Source: Eretmocerus hayati (lineage: Eukaryota > Arthropoda > Insecta > Hymenoptera > Aphelinidae). From it: 64,000 nt of DNA. Position 1 is the first letter of the stretch. Each line of letters begins with the position of its first letter. Made by a program: the position numbers and the translations under genes. A model generated the notes under the pieces. It had not been told where the DNA came from and made no database searches. It was given only the letters and a program-made list of their open reading frames with translations. Location: assembly GCA_029851415.1 (NCBI GenBank), contig CM056743.1, positions 123,720,305-123,784,304 of the forward strand, given 5' to 3'. This document shows positions 48,628 to 61,246 of this stretch, piece after piece.

Positions 48628-49627
48628 ATTTTGAGAATCCAGAAAGAAACTTGGAAAAGGATCTGCTAGCGGATCTTACAAACTTTTATTTTATACACGG
48701 GTCTGTCGCATTTTGGTATTTCATCCAGCAAGTCAAATCAATTCGACTGAAGTATTATATTCCGACAGCTATGTGCTTCTATCTTCCTCAGTTATCAAAG
48801 CTCACATCCCTTGATATGACGACCACGCGTTTTGATTTTTCCTCTTCTGAATACAAATCGGATTTTTAAAATGAAATAGCTGTTGAAGAGTCTTTCACCA
48901 ATTTTCAATTGGAAAATTTCATGTAAAATGTAACGTAAGTATACCCCCCCCCCCTTCACCCGACTCTGATTCTTCGATCATAGCTTCGGCCTCCTTCGAA
49001 ATTTCAGATGGTACCACAGCCGTAAATTCATTTCAAGACCTCCGAAATGAGCTATAGTACTCACTACTTTGATAAATCAGATCCAAGTTACCCCAATTTT
49101 CTCGAGTGATTTTGCGAGAGTTCATCATAAGGGAGTGCAAACCTGCGAATTCCCCGCGACATCCTTTTAAATAGTGCAAGTCGGGGTATGCCGCTGGTTC
49201 AACTAACTATTTCTTCCATGGTTTGACGCGATAAACATGTATCAGATCGGTAAACTTGAATGCGAAAGGATGTAGCGAGGATTGAAACGAGACTTATTGG
49301 CTTTTAGTTTTTAGAGCTAAATCAACTCTTGCAATGCTGTGCATTTTTTCAAAATAAACGTCATCTTTTAAAAATAGCTCCTAAAGAATCTTTCTTTATT
49401 TGTTGAAACAGTTTTGAATTGAAAATATCAGGATGCCACTGATTTCATAAAAATCACGATAAATTAAATTTATTAGAATATTGTTCATTTGTTCAAATAG
49501 CTATCCCCGCCAATTTCACTATGCGTTCAGATGTCAGCTGGGTTGACAATTTCAATGAATTTTGAACGTGACACGATTAATAATTTTTAAAATTAACTAG
49601 CGCTTGACGTCATCAACCAGTCCTTAT

Positions 49628-49839
49628 CAGGGTTTTTAACGAATTCCATTTTCAATCGCGTTGAATTTCGTTGAGTCTCATTCGATGACCCATTTCATGA
49701 CGAAATCCCACTTAAAAAATCATAATCGTCACAATATGATAATTATGATTTTTAGAGTGGGATTTCGTTATGAAATGGGTCATCAAATAGGACTCAACGA
49801 AATTCAACAAAATTGAAATGGACTTCGTTAGAAATGCTG
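49628..49839. mobile_element. hAT-type MITE with 8-bp duplication
   Basis: 212 bp that folds on itself. The left end CAGGGTTTTTAACGAATTCC pairs with a right end whose complement is CAGCATTTCTAACGAAGTCC. The target duplication GTCCTTAT is present at 49620-49627 and 49840-49847. CAG ends and 8-bp duplications are hAT features. The middle is a near-perfect hairpin around ATAATTATGA. Confidence 0.85.
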
Positions 49840-50279
49840 GTCCTTATTGCGATGTCACGTCCGATTTTTGGGCAAAGAAGAGTATATATGTCAAGAAAAT
49901 CGTTCGTAACTATCGCTCAAACATCGATCCTATAGCTATCCATGTCTTTACGCATTTACTTATTATTAGTCGGTAGATCAAGACATAAGGGCCCTGGTAT
50001 GAATATTGTGTTAAGATGTCAACGATTCATGTAAATATTTTTCACCTCGATCGCGGGGTACGGTCACATTTCCAAGCGCCTTCGTTTCTTTCCAGAAGAA
50101 ATTTGTTTCGTATCAGGTAATTGGATTATAGTAGTGCACGGTAGTGTATTGCATCCAAAAACTCGATAAGGCGACTTAATCAATGTTAAATCCAAATGGA
50201 GGAAGACTGGCTTAACTGAAAACCGAAACTGAATTGAAACTGAGTAGTACGTTGGTAATCAATTGAGGGGCTGCGTTAA

Positions 50280-50474
50280 AAAAAGGGCGTAATGGTGGGT
50301 ACGCACTTTTTCCGCCCTGTCACTCTTCGATTCCTCTGAGGGATGTCCTAACCATCCATGAAACCCGTTTTGATAATAAGTATTAAGTACCTCGAGATCT
50401 TGAAAAGGGCGTAAACGCCATTATGCCTTTTCTGCGATTTGACAAAAGGGCGTAACCGCCTTTACGCCCCTTTG
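50280..50474. repeat. AAAGGGCGTAA repeat cluster
   Basis: AAAAGGGCGTAA occurs at about 50280, 50404 and 50444, each followed by an inverted GGCGTAA-type sequence (CGCC..TTACGCC). The pattern suggests fragments of one small palindromic element. Confidence 0.6.
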
Positions 50475-50629
50475 TTCATAGAATTATTGGTGTGTCGATG
50501 GCTAATCTAATTTCCTCAGAATGTCTTTTGCCAAAATTGATCTGGAGCAGTTGAACCGTAGAAAGGAAAGCAAGGATGAAATTCTTAGGGAAAGTGCCTG
50601 GAAACTGGAGGCTAACTCGACGATCCCCA

Positions 50630-50930
50630 TTTGAATCCGTACGTCTCTGGTTCTACTGTATCGAATTGACTTAAACAAGTGGTCATTTTGAAGCTGGTTA
50701 ACCTATCCATTCAAACTACTTTCAATAACCAAAATCCGTGAACATGCCTAGGAAGTTCACATCGGTGAGACGAAATTACAGAGAATTGAACTATAACTCG
50801 TTCCATGTGAATTTTCTGCGCTGGCCCCAAAATCAGTTTCTAATAGGTGGCCGATCCAGTTACCTCCAAGATCACCACTTGCTGGACTCGATTTGATACA
50901 GTAGAACCAGAGATGTACGCATCCAATTCC
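50630..50930. repeat. Inverted repeat pair
   Basis: CGTCTCTGGTTCTACTGTAT near 50642 is found inverted near 50893-50915 (ATACAGTAGAACCAGAGATG). Adjacent sequence on each side also pairs (AAGTGGTCATTTT with GATCACCACTT). No coding content. Confidence 0.6.
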
Positions 50931-50964
50931 AAATGTTAAAGCGACTTTCGAGCTAGCCCTCAAC

Positions 50965-51640
50965 TTATAATCTATCGGTTCTGTAGCAAAATCGAGGTCG
51001 GCACGCATTTTTTTGCAATCGATTCGTCTTGACTCGCTGATTACTAATATCTAATTTTCGGCCCGAAAATCCGGGTCAGTTTTTTTCATTAACAAAATAC
51101 TACAATGAAAGCAAATATGCAGCCACTCGATTCATTATGTTATTTAAAATGAAAAAGTAGTCTAGATAATTTCCTCTAAATAACCCATTATTTCTTATTT
51201 TCATCAACAATTGCAGAAGAAATAATGGGTTTAGGGGAAAGTGTCTGGAACACTTTTTCAATTTAAATAACATAATAAACTGAGTGGCACATTTACTTGT
51301 AATAATTTGATTCATAATTCAAAGTTATGCCGAATTGTTATGAACGAAGTCGCTTTGTGCATCGGCAAATGTAGATTTACATACAAACGTAGATTTACAT
51401 AATCCATCGCCGCATAAATCATGTAAACGATGTCAAATGCAACATTTTTTTTACGTGAAATTTTCCTCTCCGACCAGAGCTTCTCTACTTGTGCGCAAAA
51501 AACCATAAATTTTGCAGTATTTTGTTAATAAAAAAAAACTGACCATCAGGATTTTCGGGCCGAAAATTAGATATTTGAAATTAGCGAGTCAAGACGAATC
51601 GATTGCAAAAAACTGCGTGCCGACCTCGAATTTGCTACAG
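50965..51640. mobile_element. Nested foldback element
   Basis: Outer arms at about 50965-51105 and 51510-51640 pair over about 130 bp (shared blocks GAATCGATTGCAAAAAA, GAGTCAAGACGAATCG, TTTTCGGGCCGAAAATTAG, with mismatches). Inside them a second, shorter pair (about 51120-51290) shares ATGTTATTTAAA / TTTAAATAACAT and an AATAATGGGTT block. This is one foldback inside another, or one element with two repeat levels. Confidence 0.65.
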
Positions 51641-51848
51641 AACCTATATGGCTGGCTGATAGATTATATTACGAATTCTATAACTAGGAATTTTATTTTT
51701 CGTCCTACAGCTGCAATTCCAGCCCCATGCACTGCTCCGCATCAACTTCGGCAAGAGATATATGTTTTCCGCGAAAAGCAGACCAGCTACTGATTTAAAA
51801 AGTAATTTCAAAGTCGTAAGACATAGCGCATGTGCTATTTTTCACGTA

Positions 51849-52851
51849 CCGTCAACCGGGGTAACTTTGGAACACGGGGGGTAACTTTGGAACAACCCAT
51901 GAAAGAGTGGTTATCACGCACAGTTGGCTAGGCAAATGATCCTGAGGCCTTTTGCATTGGCGCGAGGGCCTTCATCAGGTATTAATCCGTTTGTAAGCTG
52001 ACTTCTTCAGAAGTGCGTTTTCAACCCAACAAACAGTCTCTCGGAAAAAGTGGTGTGGTTCCGACTTTAGTAGGTCGAATTCGAAGTAGCTGCCCTGGGT
52101 AGCTGAGCTAGATTTCACTTGTCTGTACACATATCTGGACGAATCCAGTGTTACATTGGATTATTTTCACGAAGTTTCAGTTTTGTAGAGTAAAAACTGA
52201 CAAGTATAATGTATTTTTTTTTTCAGAGACCGGGGTAACTTTGGAACACTTGTTCATGTACTCTCAATTATTTCCCAAGATTCATATCATCCTCGAATCA
52301 TATATACTCGAGTAGCCGTTGACGAGAGCTTCAAAATGAAACAAAGAACGTCTCATTTCGACCCATGGAAGCCAAGTTATGGCAGTTTTTGTCAGAAACC
52401 GGCTGTGAAGGTATTTTCCTCCTCGAGAGTTAGCCGTGGTGCAGATAGTGAGGTATGCTGAAGGCGTCTATGCTCAATTATAGAAGTTCAATTCAACCAA
52501 ATGGACTTTTACAACAGGTCAATGGAAAGCTAAGACACTCAGTTTTCGATTACTGATGGTGAAAATCGATTGTGTGACCTAGTTTATGAATTAATTGACG
52601 AATAAATAATGATAACAATTTCTGTTCCAAAGTTACCCCAGTCCGTGTCTAACTTTGGAACACGACTTTCAGCGCTCATAGCTCCAACCAGAGATGTCCA
52701 AATGGACCTTACAAGTCCCGCAATCGAAAGCTGAAACTGTAAGCTTTCGATTGACCACAGATACGATGCACTTCTGATGTAAGACGTACAAGTTTCGCGA
52801 GGTTGAAGAAAAAAAACGCGAATTTTGTTCCAAAGTTACCCCGGTTGACGG
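51849..52851. mobile_element. TA-flanked element with GGGGTAACTTTGGAACA repeats
   Basis: The 1,003-bp element begins CCGTCAACCGGGGTAACTTT and ends with its inverted copy. It is flanked by TA (51847-51848, 52852-52853). The motif GGGGTAACTTTGGAACA recurs inside (near 51858, 51880, 52225 and inverted near 52624 and 52826). TA targets suggest a Tc1/mariner-type non-autonomous element, with the repeats as possible transposase-binding sites. No transposase is present. Confidence 0.75.
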
Positions 52852-53527
52852 TATCTTCGTAATTAGCATCTTCTGCGAAAAGATGCTGATCACTGATACG
52901 AAATTTGCGTTTAAAACAACTTTATACGTGTTTTTGAGCATTTATTAATCAAAATGATACTAAATAAAGTCGTTCCCGATGGATATGATCCTAGTGCAAT
53001 TGCAAAGTTCTATATGAAGGAATTTTGTAAAGGAATAACGTCTTCTTCAAAGTTCCTTACGATTTTTCTGAGAATAAAAAGCACCAAGGGCTCGAGGCGT
53101 AAGAATAGAGGCTGAAATTTCACATACAGGTGGCTCATCATCACCCAGATCGGAAAAGAAGGATAGAGAAATCAAATCATGCAACCAAGTATTCATAAGC
53201 AGATTTTGGATTTTTGAGTATTCCAGCCCGGAGGTGTTTAGAAAAGACGCGAATGGTTTCCACCAAAAGTTGGTCGATAGGTTTTCGAGCCACTCCTCAA
53301 ATGATTTTGGTGAAATCAAAATCGGTCAAATCAGCAGTTCAAAGTTACGAACAAACTAGGGTAGCTCGGACTCAATCTCCGATTTTTAGGTGCAATTAAT
53401 AAGAAACTCTATCTTTGACAATGCAAGAAAATTGTAGGAAATTCCTTATCTCAGTACACGGAAATAAAAAATTCGTTTGGAAACTTTTGAAAATTTACTT
53501 GGATGTACTGCATCATCAATTCCAAAA

Positions 53528-55654
53528 ATTAATCTCAGGTGGAGCCCTAAAAGTGTTCTACCTCTAACAATTTTTATCTGAATAATTGTGGGAGTGGCCA
53601 GCATTAGAGGGCCATTTGATTCAGTTTTTGCTTCTCTTCCATTGACAATGAAGGAAGATTCCTACTTAGGTGTTGAATAAGAGCGATGCCCAACTGACAA
53701 GGGGAGGACCTGACCTTTGGATCACCAATCCTTTCCAAAATTTTTTTACAGTTTTGTGTCACCTAGAATATGAAGAATCCAGAGTAACTCCGTCAAATGG
53801 GCCTTCTGTCCAGAGCTACAAGCAGAAATGTTAGCGTTGCCAGTATATCTATATATATCACTTTTTAACATGGGCCTATATGGGCAATGTTAATGTCATG
53901 GGCTGTAACTTTGAACAGGAGGCCCATTTGACGGAGTAACTCTGGATTCTTCATATTCTAGGTACTACTAAACTGTAAAAAAAGTTTGGAAAGGATTGGT
54001 GATCCAAAGGTCAGGTCCTCCCCTTGTGAGTATGTATTATGGAGCCCTCAGTGGAAAATTTAAGCACCATTGCTCTAATCATTCGATAAATAGAGTAAGC
54101 TTCCATTGATTGAAACAATAACCTTATGATACCCATGCCATACTGTCAAATTTGCTGCCCAGTGCCTCTCTTCAGTACCACGGAAACCTTTGAATCCTTC
54201 TGTTTTCATTCGAAATGGAAATTTGCCATTGAAAGTGTGAAGATGTTCAAGTAGTTTTGAGTATTTCAATGTGTGACATGTTTCTAGAAACTGATCAAAG
54301 CAGATGAATAGGTGGAAATTGACATGGACTGTATTCCATAATTCCCCATCCGTACATTCATGAAAAATATTACTGATGCTGTAAATAAATGCTCAGACTG
54401 ACTAATTGATGTCTGTGAGACATGATTGCAGAACTCGTTAATTTGATAGAAAACCACAACAAAGATTGATCCTGTGTGTGGTGCTGATTCCATAACATTC
54501 TGTAACTTGGATCAGCAAGTTTCTTGAAGGAGTTCATTCACCCTTCGACAGTATTTCATCAATGAGGTAGTACGAAACTGACACGTGTAGTCAGAAACGA
54601 CCAATTACAATTCCACGAAACACTGTTGCTCACTCATTGAGGAATCAAGCTTTTATATCAGCAGTGCACTCATGAGAGTAATAACTACATGAGTATTCTG
54701 TGGACTCAATAAAATGATCTCTAACTTTCTGACTAACTGAAAGTAACGAGAATGAATTGTCCTCTCCGCTGTTTGGTTTCTATCCAGTGCCAGTGTTTCC
54801 ATTCTTCAGGGTGGAGTAATGTATCCAGGAATAGTCATGAATCGCATCTGAGAATTCTGAATGCATCAAACATGACAATTCAACGCACATCACGTGAAAT
54901 TGAGCCTCACTGCAAGCGTACAAATTAGAGGTTATTTCCACAAATTTTGTTCTGCCACCGCTTCCTAGATATTGCCGTCGTCCCAGAGCCATCCCGAAAC
55001 CTGGAGCACTACATTAAAGAAAACTTCTCTTTTGCGGTGCATCCCAGTGCATCCTGGTGCACACATGGGCGACCATAAATTCCACGTCGTCTGCAACGCA
55101 CCTCTGAAATGCACCAAAATAAATTGTCAAGGCCCGGACGCCGATTCACTAAGTCGAGGCCGGGTCTCATTTCCTGGTGACCATCATCGGATCTTAACAC
55201 CCTGGGTGAGCTGGTTGTGCCTCAAAACGCACACTGTTTATGAGTTTCAGACAAGTCACAAGCCCCTCTCCCGTAAAGTTGTCACATTCAAATTATTCGC
55301 GCCTTGTTGCGCACTTGACCTACGCCATCGCGTGTTTTCCGCTCAACGAGGGGTGGGGGTAATTGTCAATAAATCTTTGGTTTTTTGAATAAACAAATTG
55401 TTTGGTCCTCAAGTAGGGGTTGAGGAATTAGTTTTGGACTCTCAGGAATAATTTGAGCCGGAGATCGGACTTGGGGAGACCTCCCTCGAGCCTCGCCAGA
55501 CATACCGCAACGGTACCTTCATTCACTGTTTTTGGAAAATTGAAGGTTGAGAAATTAAAATCAGTCATATCCCGAGACTGAGGAATTCATGCCCCATCGA
55601 TTGATATGAACATTGTATGAATTAAACAAAATTTTTCTGCCCACTATACCATGG
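53528..55654 (-). repeat. Right inverted arm of the 8.8-kb element
   Basis: Mirror copy of 46833-48627, interrupted at 53698-54026 by a palindromic MITE. The short frames on this arm have the same translations as their partners in the left arm. Confidence 0.85.
53698..54026. mobile_element. Palindromic MITE inside the right arm
   Basis: 329 bp starting CAAGGGGAGGACCTGACC and ending with its inverse, flanked by TGA (53695-53697, 54027-54029). The left arm has the uninterrupted site with a single TGA, which gives the exact empty target. Further inward, TAGAATATGAAGAATCCAGA pairs with its complement near the other end, so most of the element folds back. A 3-bp duplication does not settle the superfamily. 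Confidence 0.9.
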
Positions 55655-55664
55655 TATACTTATG

Positions 55665-56163
55665 CATTAGCAGTGATTAGCAGCTGATAGGAGTATAAGA
55701 GCTTCGACACATGATCCGCTAGGTGCGCTACGGTCGTGGGACATCTCGAATGCGGCGAATGCCGGCAGCCGGCGCCGTCGGTAAGAACGTCCTCCGTCTT
55801 TACCGATGATTATGTCCAAAAGCAGACGAGTTTTGAAAACTGGCGTGAAAGAAGTGTGATGAGATGAGATATCGTGCAGGTTCTTCATTTCTTCATAGGC
55901 AATCAAGTTGCAAATTAAATTACTGCAAATTACTCAATTATAGTTATTGATATCTTATTCTCCATTGTTGGATTGGTTAGCCTAAGGTAAGCAAAATAAA
56001 CCAATACATCTAGACAGACCAATACCGACAAAGAAAACGAGCACTCCAATCATCTCATTGTTATTGTTAAGACCCTAAACTTTCCCCCTGAAAAAATCAA
56101 CTGTCTAATTTTGATTTAGCTCTAAGCGATGAACCAAGTAGAATCAAATGTCTTGGGCGACTC
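55665..56163 (+). promoter_or_regulatory. TSEN2 upstream region
   Basis: About 500 bp between the 8.8-kb element and the TSEN2 start codon. A GC-rich block at about 55720-55800 (containing GCCGGCAGCCGGCGCCG) may mark a promoter or 5' exon. A minus-strand frame there (55667-55906) has no recognisable domain. Confidence 0.45.
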
Positions 56164-57953
56164 ATGAAACTCAATAATGAGAAGGAACATATTCAAAACA
56201 CCAAAATGGAACTCAAGGAACCAAAAAAGAAAAAACAAACACCACATGAATTCAAGTCATCGTTGCCTCTTGTCTTTGGCAGTAAGGGAGAATTGACAAC
56301 ATTCCATGCCAATCTCACAGCACTAGGATCTTGCGTAGCTGATCCTTCAGAGATGGAAATAATTTACAAAATGGTTAAGATTCTTAAATTACAATAGAGT
56401 TGATAAAAAATTGTAGGAAAATTAATGTGATGTTCATCTGCTCAACAGGGATACTTTGGGAAAGGTTCCTTATCAAAGAGTCATCCAAAGTTTGGTAGAG
56501 TTCGGTTTGGTGCACCCCCTATCATACGTAACAGACAGTGGCAGAGGCGTCAAGAGTGGATTAGGGAAGTCCAAAAATTGAGTATTGATACATTTTTCGA
56601 AGATGATAAAAATGAAAATGATCAAAGCAAAAATGATGACAAAACTAGTGAGCACAATGAAAGTTTTGAACAAGGTAACAAAAGCAAATTTCATGTACTC
56701 TGGTAGATAAAGTTGTTCTTAATCTGTATTTGAAAATGAATCATTAGACAAAAGGCATGCTTTTTCCTCAGCAGAGGGAGATGATCTCAACACTTCTATT
56801 GATTCTAAAGAGGCTGCTATAAACGATCAGATTGATACAAGTCAGTTGGAGCCTGAGAAAGATGAAATCTGTACGAAGAAGGATCTTCCTTCAGCTTCTA
56901 ATGGACAGAGTAGAGATATTGAAATTTTAGACAGTGGTAAGATTGTTGGAAAGACAAATGGACAAAGTGACTTGATGGAAGTGGATGAAGTTGTTCTTGA
57001 CTCTACTGAAGAAGAGGACGTCAGCGAAATTTCAACAGATAATCTTCCTCTCAACAGTGGTCTAAACGATGATCTATTGTTTCAAGATGAACAGATGCCC
57101 AATCCCAGTGAATACAATAAAAATGATCCAAGTATTCAAGGAAAAGTGCTGGTTCTGCCAGATAGCGACTCTGACACTGAAAACTATCTGGATAATATCA
57201 AACCAGAAGTAAGGCCTTTAAATTTTCCAGTACGCGAGACGCTACACCTTACATTTGAAGAAACATTCTTTCTAATGTATGGCCTGGGTTGCCTTAGAGT
57301 TATTGATTTTGATGGGAAGTATCTCAGCATTGGAGAAACTTGGGACTATTTTTGTAAGGAGCAAAGATATTTTCTGCAGAAGTATGTTACATATCATTAT
57401 TTTCGAAGTAAAGGGTGGGTTGTCAAGCCTGGATTGAAGTATGGTGGAGATTATTGTAAGCAGGACTCATTAAGTATTTCATTTCCGACTTGAGCATTGA
57501 TATGTTTTAAAATTTTATAAATACTCCATATTTCTCAACAGTATTGTACAAAGAAGGACCTCCATACTACCATTCTTCATATGTTGTCATAATCGATGTG
57601 CTGGATGCTGTGACCTTCAAGAGGATAGAAAGTAAGGCTTTACGAAATATGACATGGAACAAGTTTGTAGGACTAGAGCGGCTCGCAGAATCAGTAGGAA
57701 AGGTACATTATTTATAATTAAACTACAGGAAGCATTCCAAGCTTGCATGACTTTTCATCTACTTTTTCAGGAGATATTGTTTGCCCAAATATTGTGGCCC
57801 TCATCCCTTCCACAAGATGCAAATCCTCCATCTCCAGATATTCTTTCACATTTCACATTAAGAGAGGTTTTGTGGAGGCGATGGAAATTGAGTCAAGATT
57901 CTCATTTGACTAATGTGGTAGATGATGACGATGAAGATGAATATTCATCTTGA
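56164..57953 (+). CDS. TSEN2: tRNA-splicing endonuclease catalytic subunit TSEN2
   Basis: Exons 56164-56373, 56449-56674, 56748-57455, 57542-57702 and 57771-57953 give 495 residues, near the family size. TSEN2 makes the 5' cut at the exon-intron junction of pre-tRNAs. The N-terminal block GYFGKGSLSKSHPKFG and the segment WQRRQEWIREVQKL match the family. A long acidic linker follows, then the endonuclease core LSIGETWDYFCKEQRYFLQK and HYFRSKGWVVKPGLKYGGDY. The catalytic Tyr and His lie in YKEGPPYYH and the catalytic Lys in ESVGKEI, at the end of exon 4, so the triad is intact. The tail is acidic. The start at 56164 is the first in-frame ATG with family-like sequence, not proven. Confidence 0.92.
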
Positions 57954-58002
57954 ATTATACTAGATACCTCTAGTTGAGGGGGTAGATTTTATTACAAAGT
58001 AA

Positions 58003-58008
58003 AATAAA
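58003..58008 (+). terminator. TSEN2 polyadenylation signal
   Basis: AATAAA lies 50 bp downstream of the TSEN2 stop, within AAAATAAAAT. The CMC1 stop is about 110 bp further along on the other strand, so the two 3' ends may overlap. Confidence 0.5.
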
Positions 58009-58114
58009 ATGGAATCAAAGACATTATTTTCAGAAATATTTATATGCTATTTACAATTAATTCATAAGGGTTATTGGCTCAAATTATTTTTACAATTCGG
58101 TACTATCAAAAATG

Positions 58115-58781
58115 TTAATCTATAGCGCCATTTATTACCTGGTTCCTGAAATCACGAACTTTTTTTGGCTCGCCAGTTCTCCTATACTCTGCTCTATCTT
58201 TGAGATATTGTTCTGTACACTCATCCCAAAACTCTTTATTGTGCCACCACTTAACGAGACACTCTTTCAAATTTTCAGTCTCTTTACGACACTTGAACAT
58301 TTGGGCAAATGAAGTTGATTGACAGCATTTGTTGAATTCTAGACAATTAATGTGTTTATCAAACACTAACCCTACCAAATGAGATTGATATCGACTTACC
58401 TTCAACTTCAGGTATACATTTTTCCTGCCTTGATCTGTCCCTGACTATTTTGGCTATGAGCACATCTTTCTCAACTTTCCTTAAAAATCGATCATCCGGG
58501 TCACCTACACAGGAATAACAACCAATCATTCAATAGGTTGTGATTTTCTGTGAAATCTTCAGGTGGACAAAAGTTCATCAAAGTAAAAGAATAAACTGTA
58601 TAAATGTTGGAAGTTCTCATACTTTTTGAGCTGAGTTTGAACATACTTATGATTCATTCGATTGGGAAATTAGAAACTTACCCAACCCATGAGGACCACC
58701 CGAGTATTTCTTCCCCATGAACACTGAGTAATTCTTTTTGTCATCTTGGCTAAGTTCTTTTTCTTCACCATCCCCCATCAT
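58115..58781 (-). CDS. CMC1: COX assembly mitochondrial protein (CMC1-like)
   Basis: Exons 58781-58682, 58504-58400 and 58338-58115 give 142 residues. CMC1 is a twin CX9C protein of the mitochondrial intermembrane space that stabilises newly made COX1 during cytochrome c oxidase assembly. The cysteine pairs are seen in EKCIPEVEEFNKCCQ and FKCRKETENLKECL. WWHNKEFWDECTEQYLKDR then matches the family end. The N-terminal part (YSGGPHGLGDPDDRFLRKVE) is the conserved lead-in. Most of this family is shorter (about 106 residues in human); the extra length is in the ends. It is convergent with TSEN2 and divergent from PSMD14. Confidence 0.9.
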
Positions 58782-59303
58782 ATCAAAAATTATTAAATAG
58801 TACTCACAGTCTGATAAAATTTAATCGACCATACTTTTTAATGAGTTTAGCAACAAATTGCTCACAATACTGAAATATCGTGTCGTCGGCTCTGTCGGGG
58901 GGATCAAAACACGTATTACGTTCTGTACACATTCGCACACTTACATCATGTTACAGCCCAGTCCACAACTCGTGAGTTAGCAAATTTGAGGATTGTCAGC
59001 AGTTGTCAGGCGCCTTCCGCGTCTGTTGTCATAGTTGAGAAATAAGAATTTTCATAGTAAAGTAGTATTATAGGATTATCGATAAATCGTAGGAGGCAAG
59101 TCTTCTTTGTGCACCTTTTTTTCATGAGAAAACGAGTTTACTGGTGATTCTTTCATTAATCCAAGTGTATACCAGTTTGAGTGCTTAATAACCTAGAAAT
59201 AATCTATTTAACTCTCTCACTATTTCTGGGTACTAATAAATTCTCTAATTCTAAAATTTATATGATACATTTTTAACCATCAGTGTGATCCCCTTGTGAC
59301 AGA
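58782..59303. promoter_or_regulatory. Divergent promoter region, CMC1 and PSMD14
   Basis: 522 bp between two start codons that point away from each other. A GC-rich stretch lies at about 58880-59035 (TCGTCGGCTCTGTCGGGG and neighbours). Probably a shared bidirectional promoter; no TATA box is visible. Confidence 0.55.
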
Positions 59304-60611
<1,308 letters not shown>

Positions 60612-61246
60612 TGGTCAGTTATTCCGCAATATTTGTTCTAAAAATATGTTGAAACTTTTTTTCATAACAGTTCCACGGATTTTTTGTATTCAAAGACTCG
60701 GTTTCACTCGCGTATAGTGTGTAAAATGAATATTTTGTTAAGTATATTTTCAGATTTTTAATGAAAATAGTAAATTGGATTTACAAAACTAATGCAACAT
60801 TTGTGATATCATTTGGTTAAACCTCACTTCACTGTGTATTTCACATTGAAGCCTCACACATTTTTTTATAGTCGTGGATTTCAGAAAAAAAGTCCAGCAA
60901 TGTTCAGCACAAGTTCTTTGCACATGACCAATGGTAATAAAGTATCCAAGTTTGTCATAAATAGAATATGCCAAGAACTAAAAGATTTATTGGCACAATT
61001 GAGCGTAAAAATGATACTACAAATAATTATGTACATGTAATGATATAAACTGGCTCTACTAAAAACAATAAAACGAAACCTCGGATAGGAATCTGTTGAC
61101 GAAAATTCGCAGAATCAGTGACGCCAGTGCGTTCATCTCATTGGTCCATTAAATTAAGTTGGTAGGAAAATTTGCCCTTAGGCAGATTGAGACAATGGAA
61201 GAGGTAGGTTGTAGTTATCTCAGCTTTGTAGGCCTGTTACCACACC
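60612..61246. other. Convergent 3' region, PSMD14 and dyskerin
   Basis: 635 bp between two stops facing each other. AATAAA at 61067-61072 could end PSMD14 transcripts. Short frames here are AT-driven and not recognised. Confidence 0.5.
61067..61072 (+). terminator. Possible PSMD14 polyadenylation signal
   Basis: AATAAA in AAAACAATAAAACG, 456 bp past the PSMD14 stop and 175 bp short of the dyskerin stop on the other strand. Confidence 0.4.

Larger units (their letters stand above)
48628..53527. other. Centre of the 8.8-kb element, packed with smaller repeats
   Basis: No frame longer than about 95 codons and no recognisable protein. It contains a hAT-like MITE (49628-49839), GGGCGTAA repeats (50280-50474), two inverted-repeat pairs (50630-50930 and 50965-51640) and a TA-flanked element (51849-52851). 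A run of C occurs near 48944-48955. Confidence 0.7.
46833..55654. mobile_element. 8.8-kb element with 1,795-bp inverted arms
   Basis: The left arm (46833-48627) and right arm (53528-55654) are inverted copies. When the 329-bp insert and its TGA duplication are removed from the right arm, both are 1,795 bp. The translated frames I could compare in the two arms are identical. The ends read CCATGGTATAGTGGGCAG. A 10-bp direct repeat TATACTTATG flanks them (46822-46831 and 55655-55664), with one extra G on the left. Very long terminal repeats and 9-10 bp duplications point to a Mutator-like (MULE) or foldback element. The 4.9-kb centre has no recognisable transposase, so it looks non-autonomous. 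Superfamily is an inference. Confidence 0.8.
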
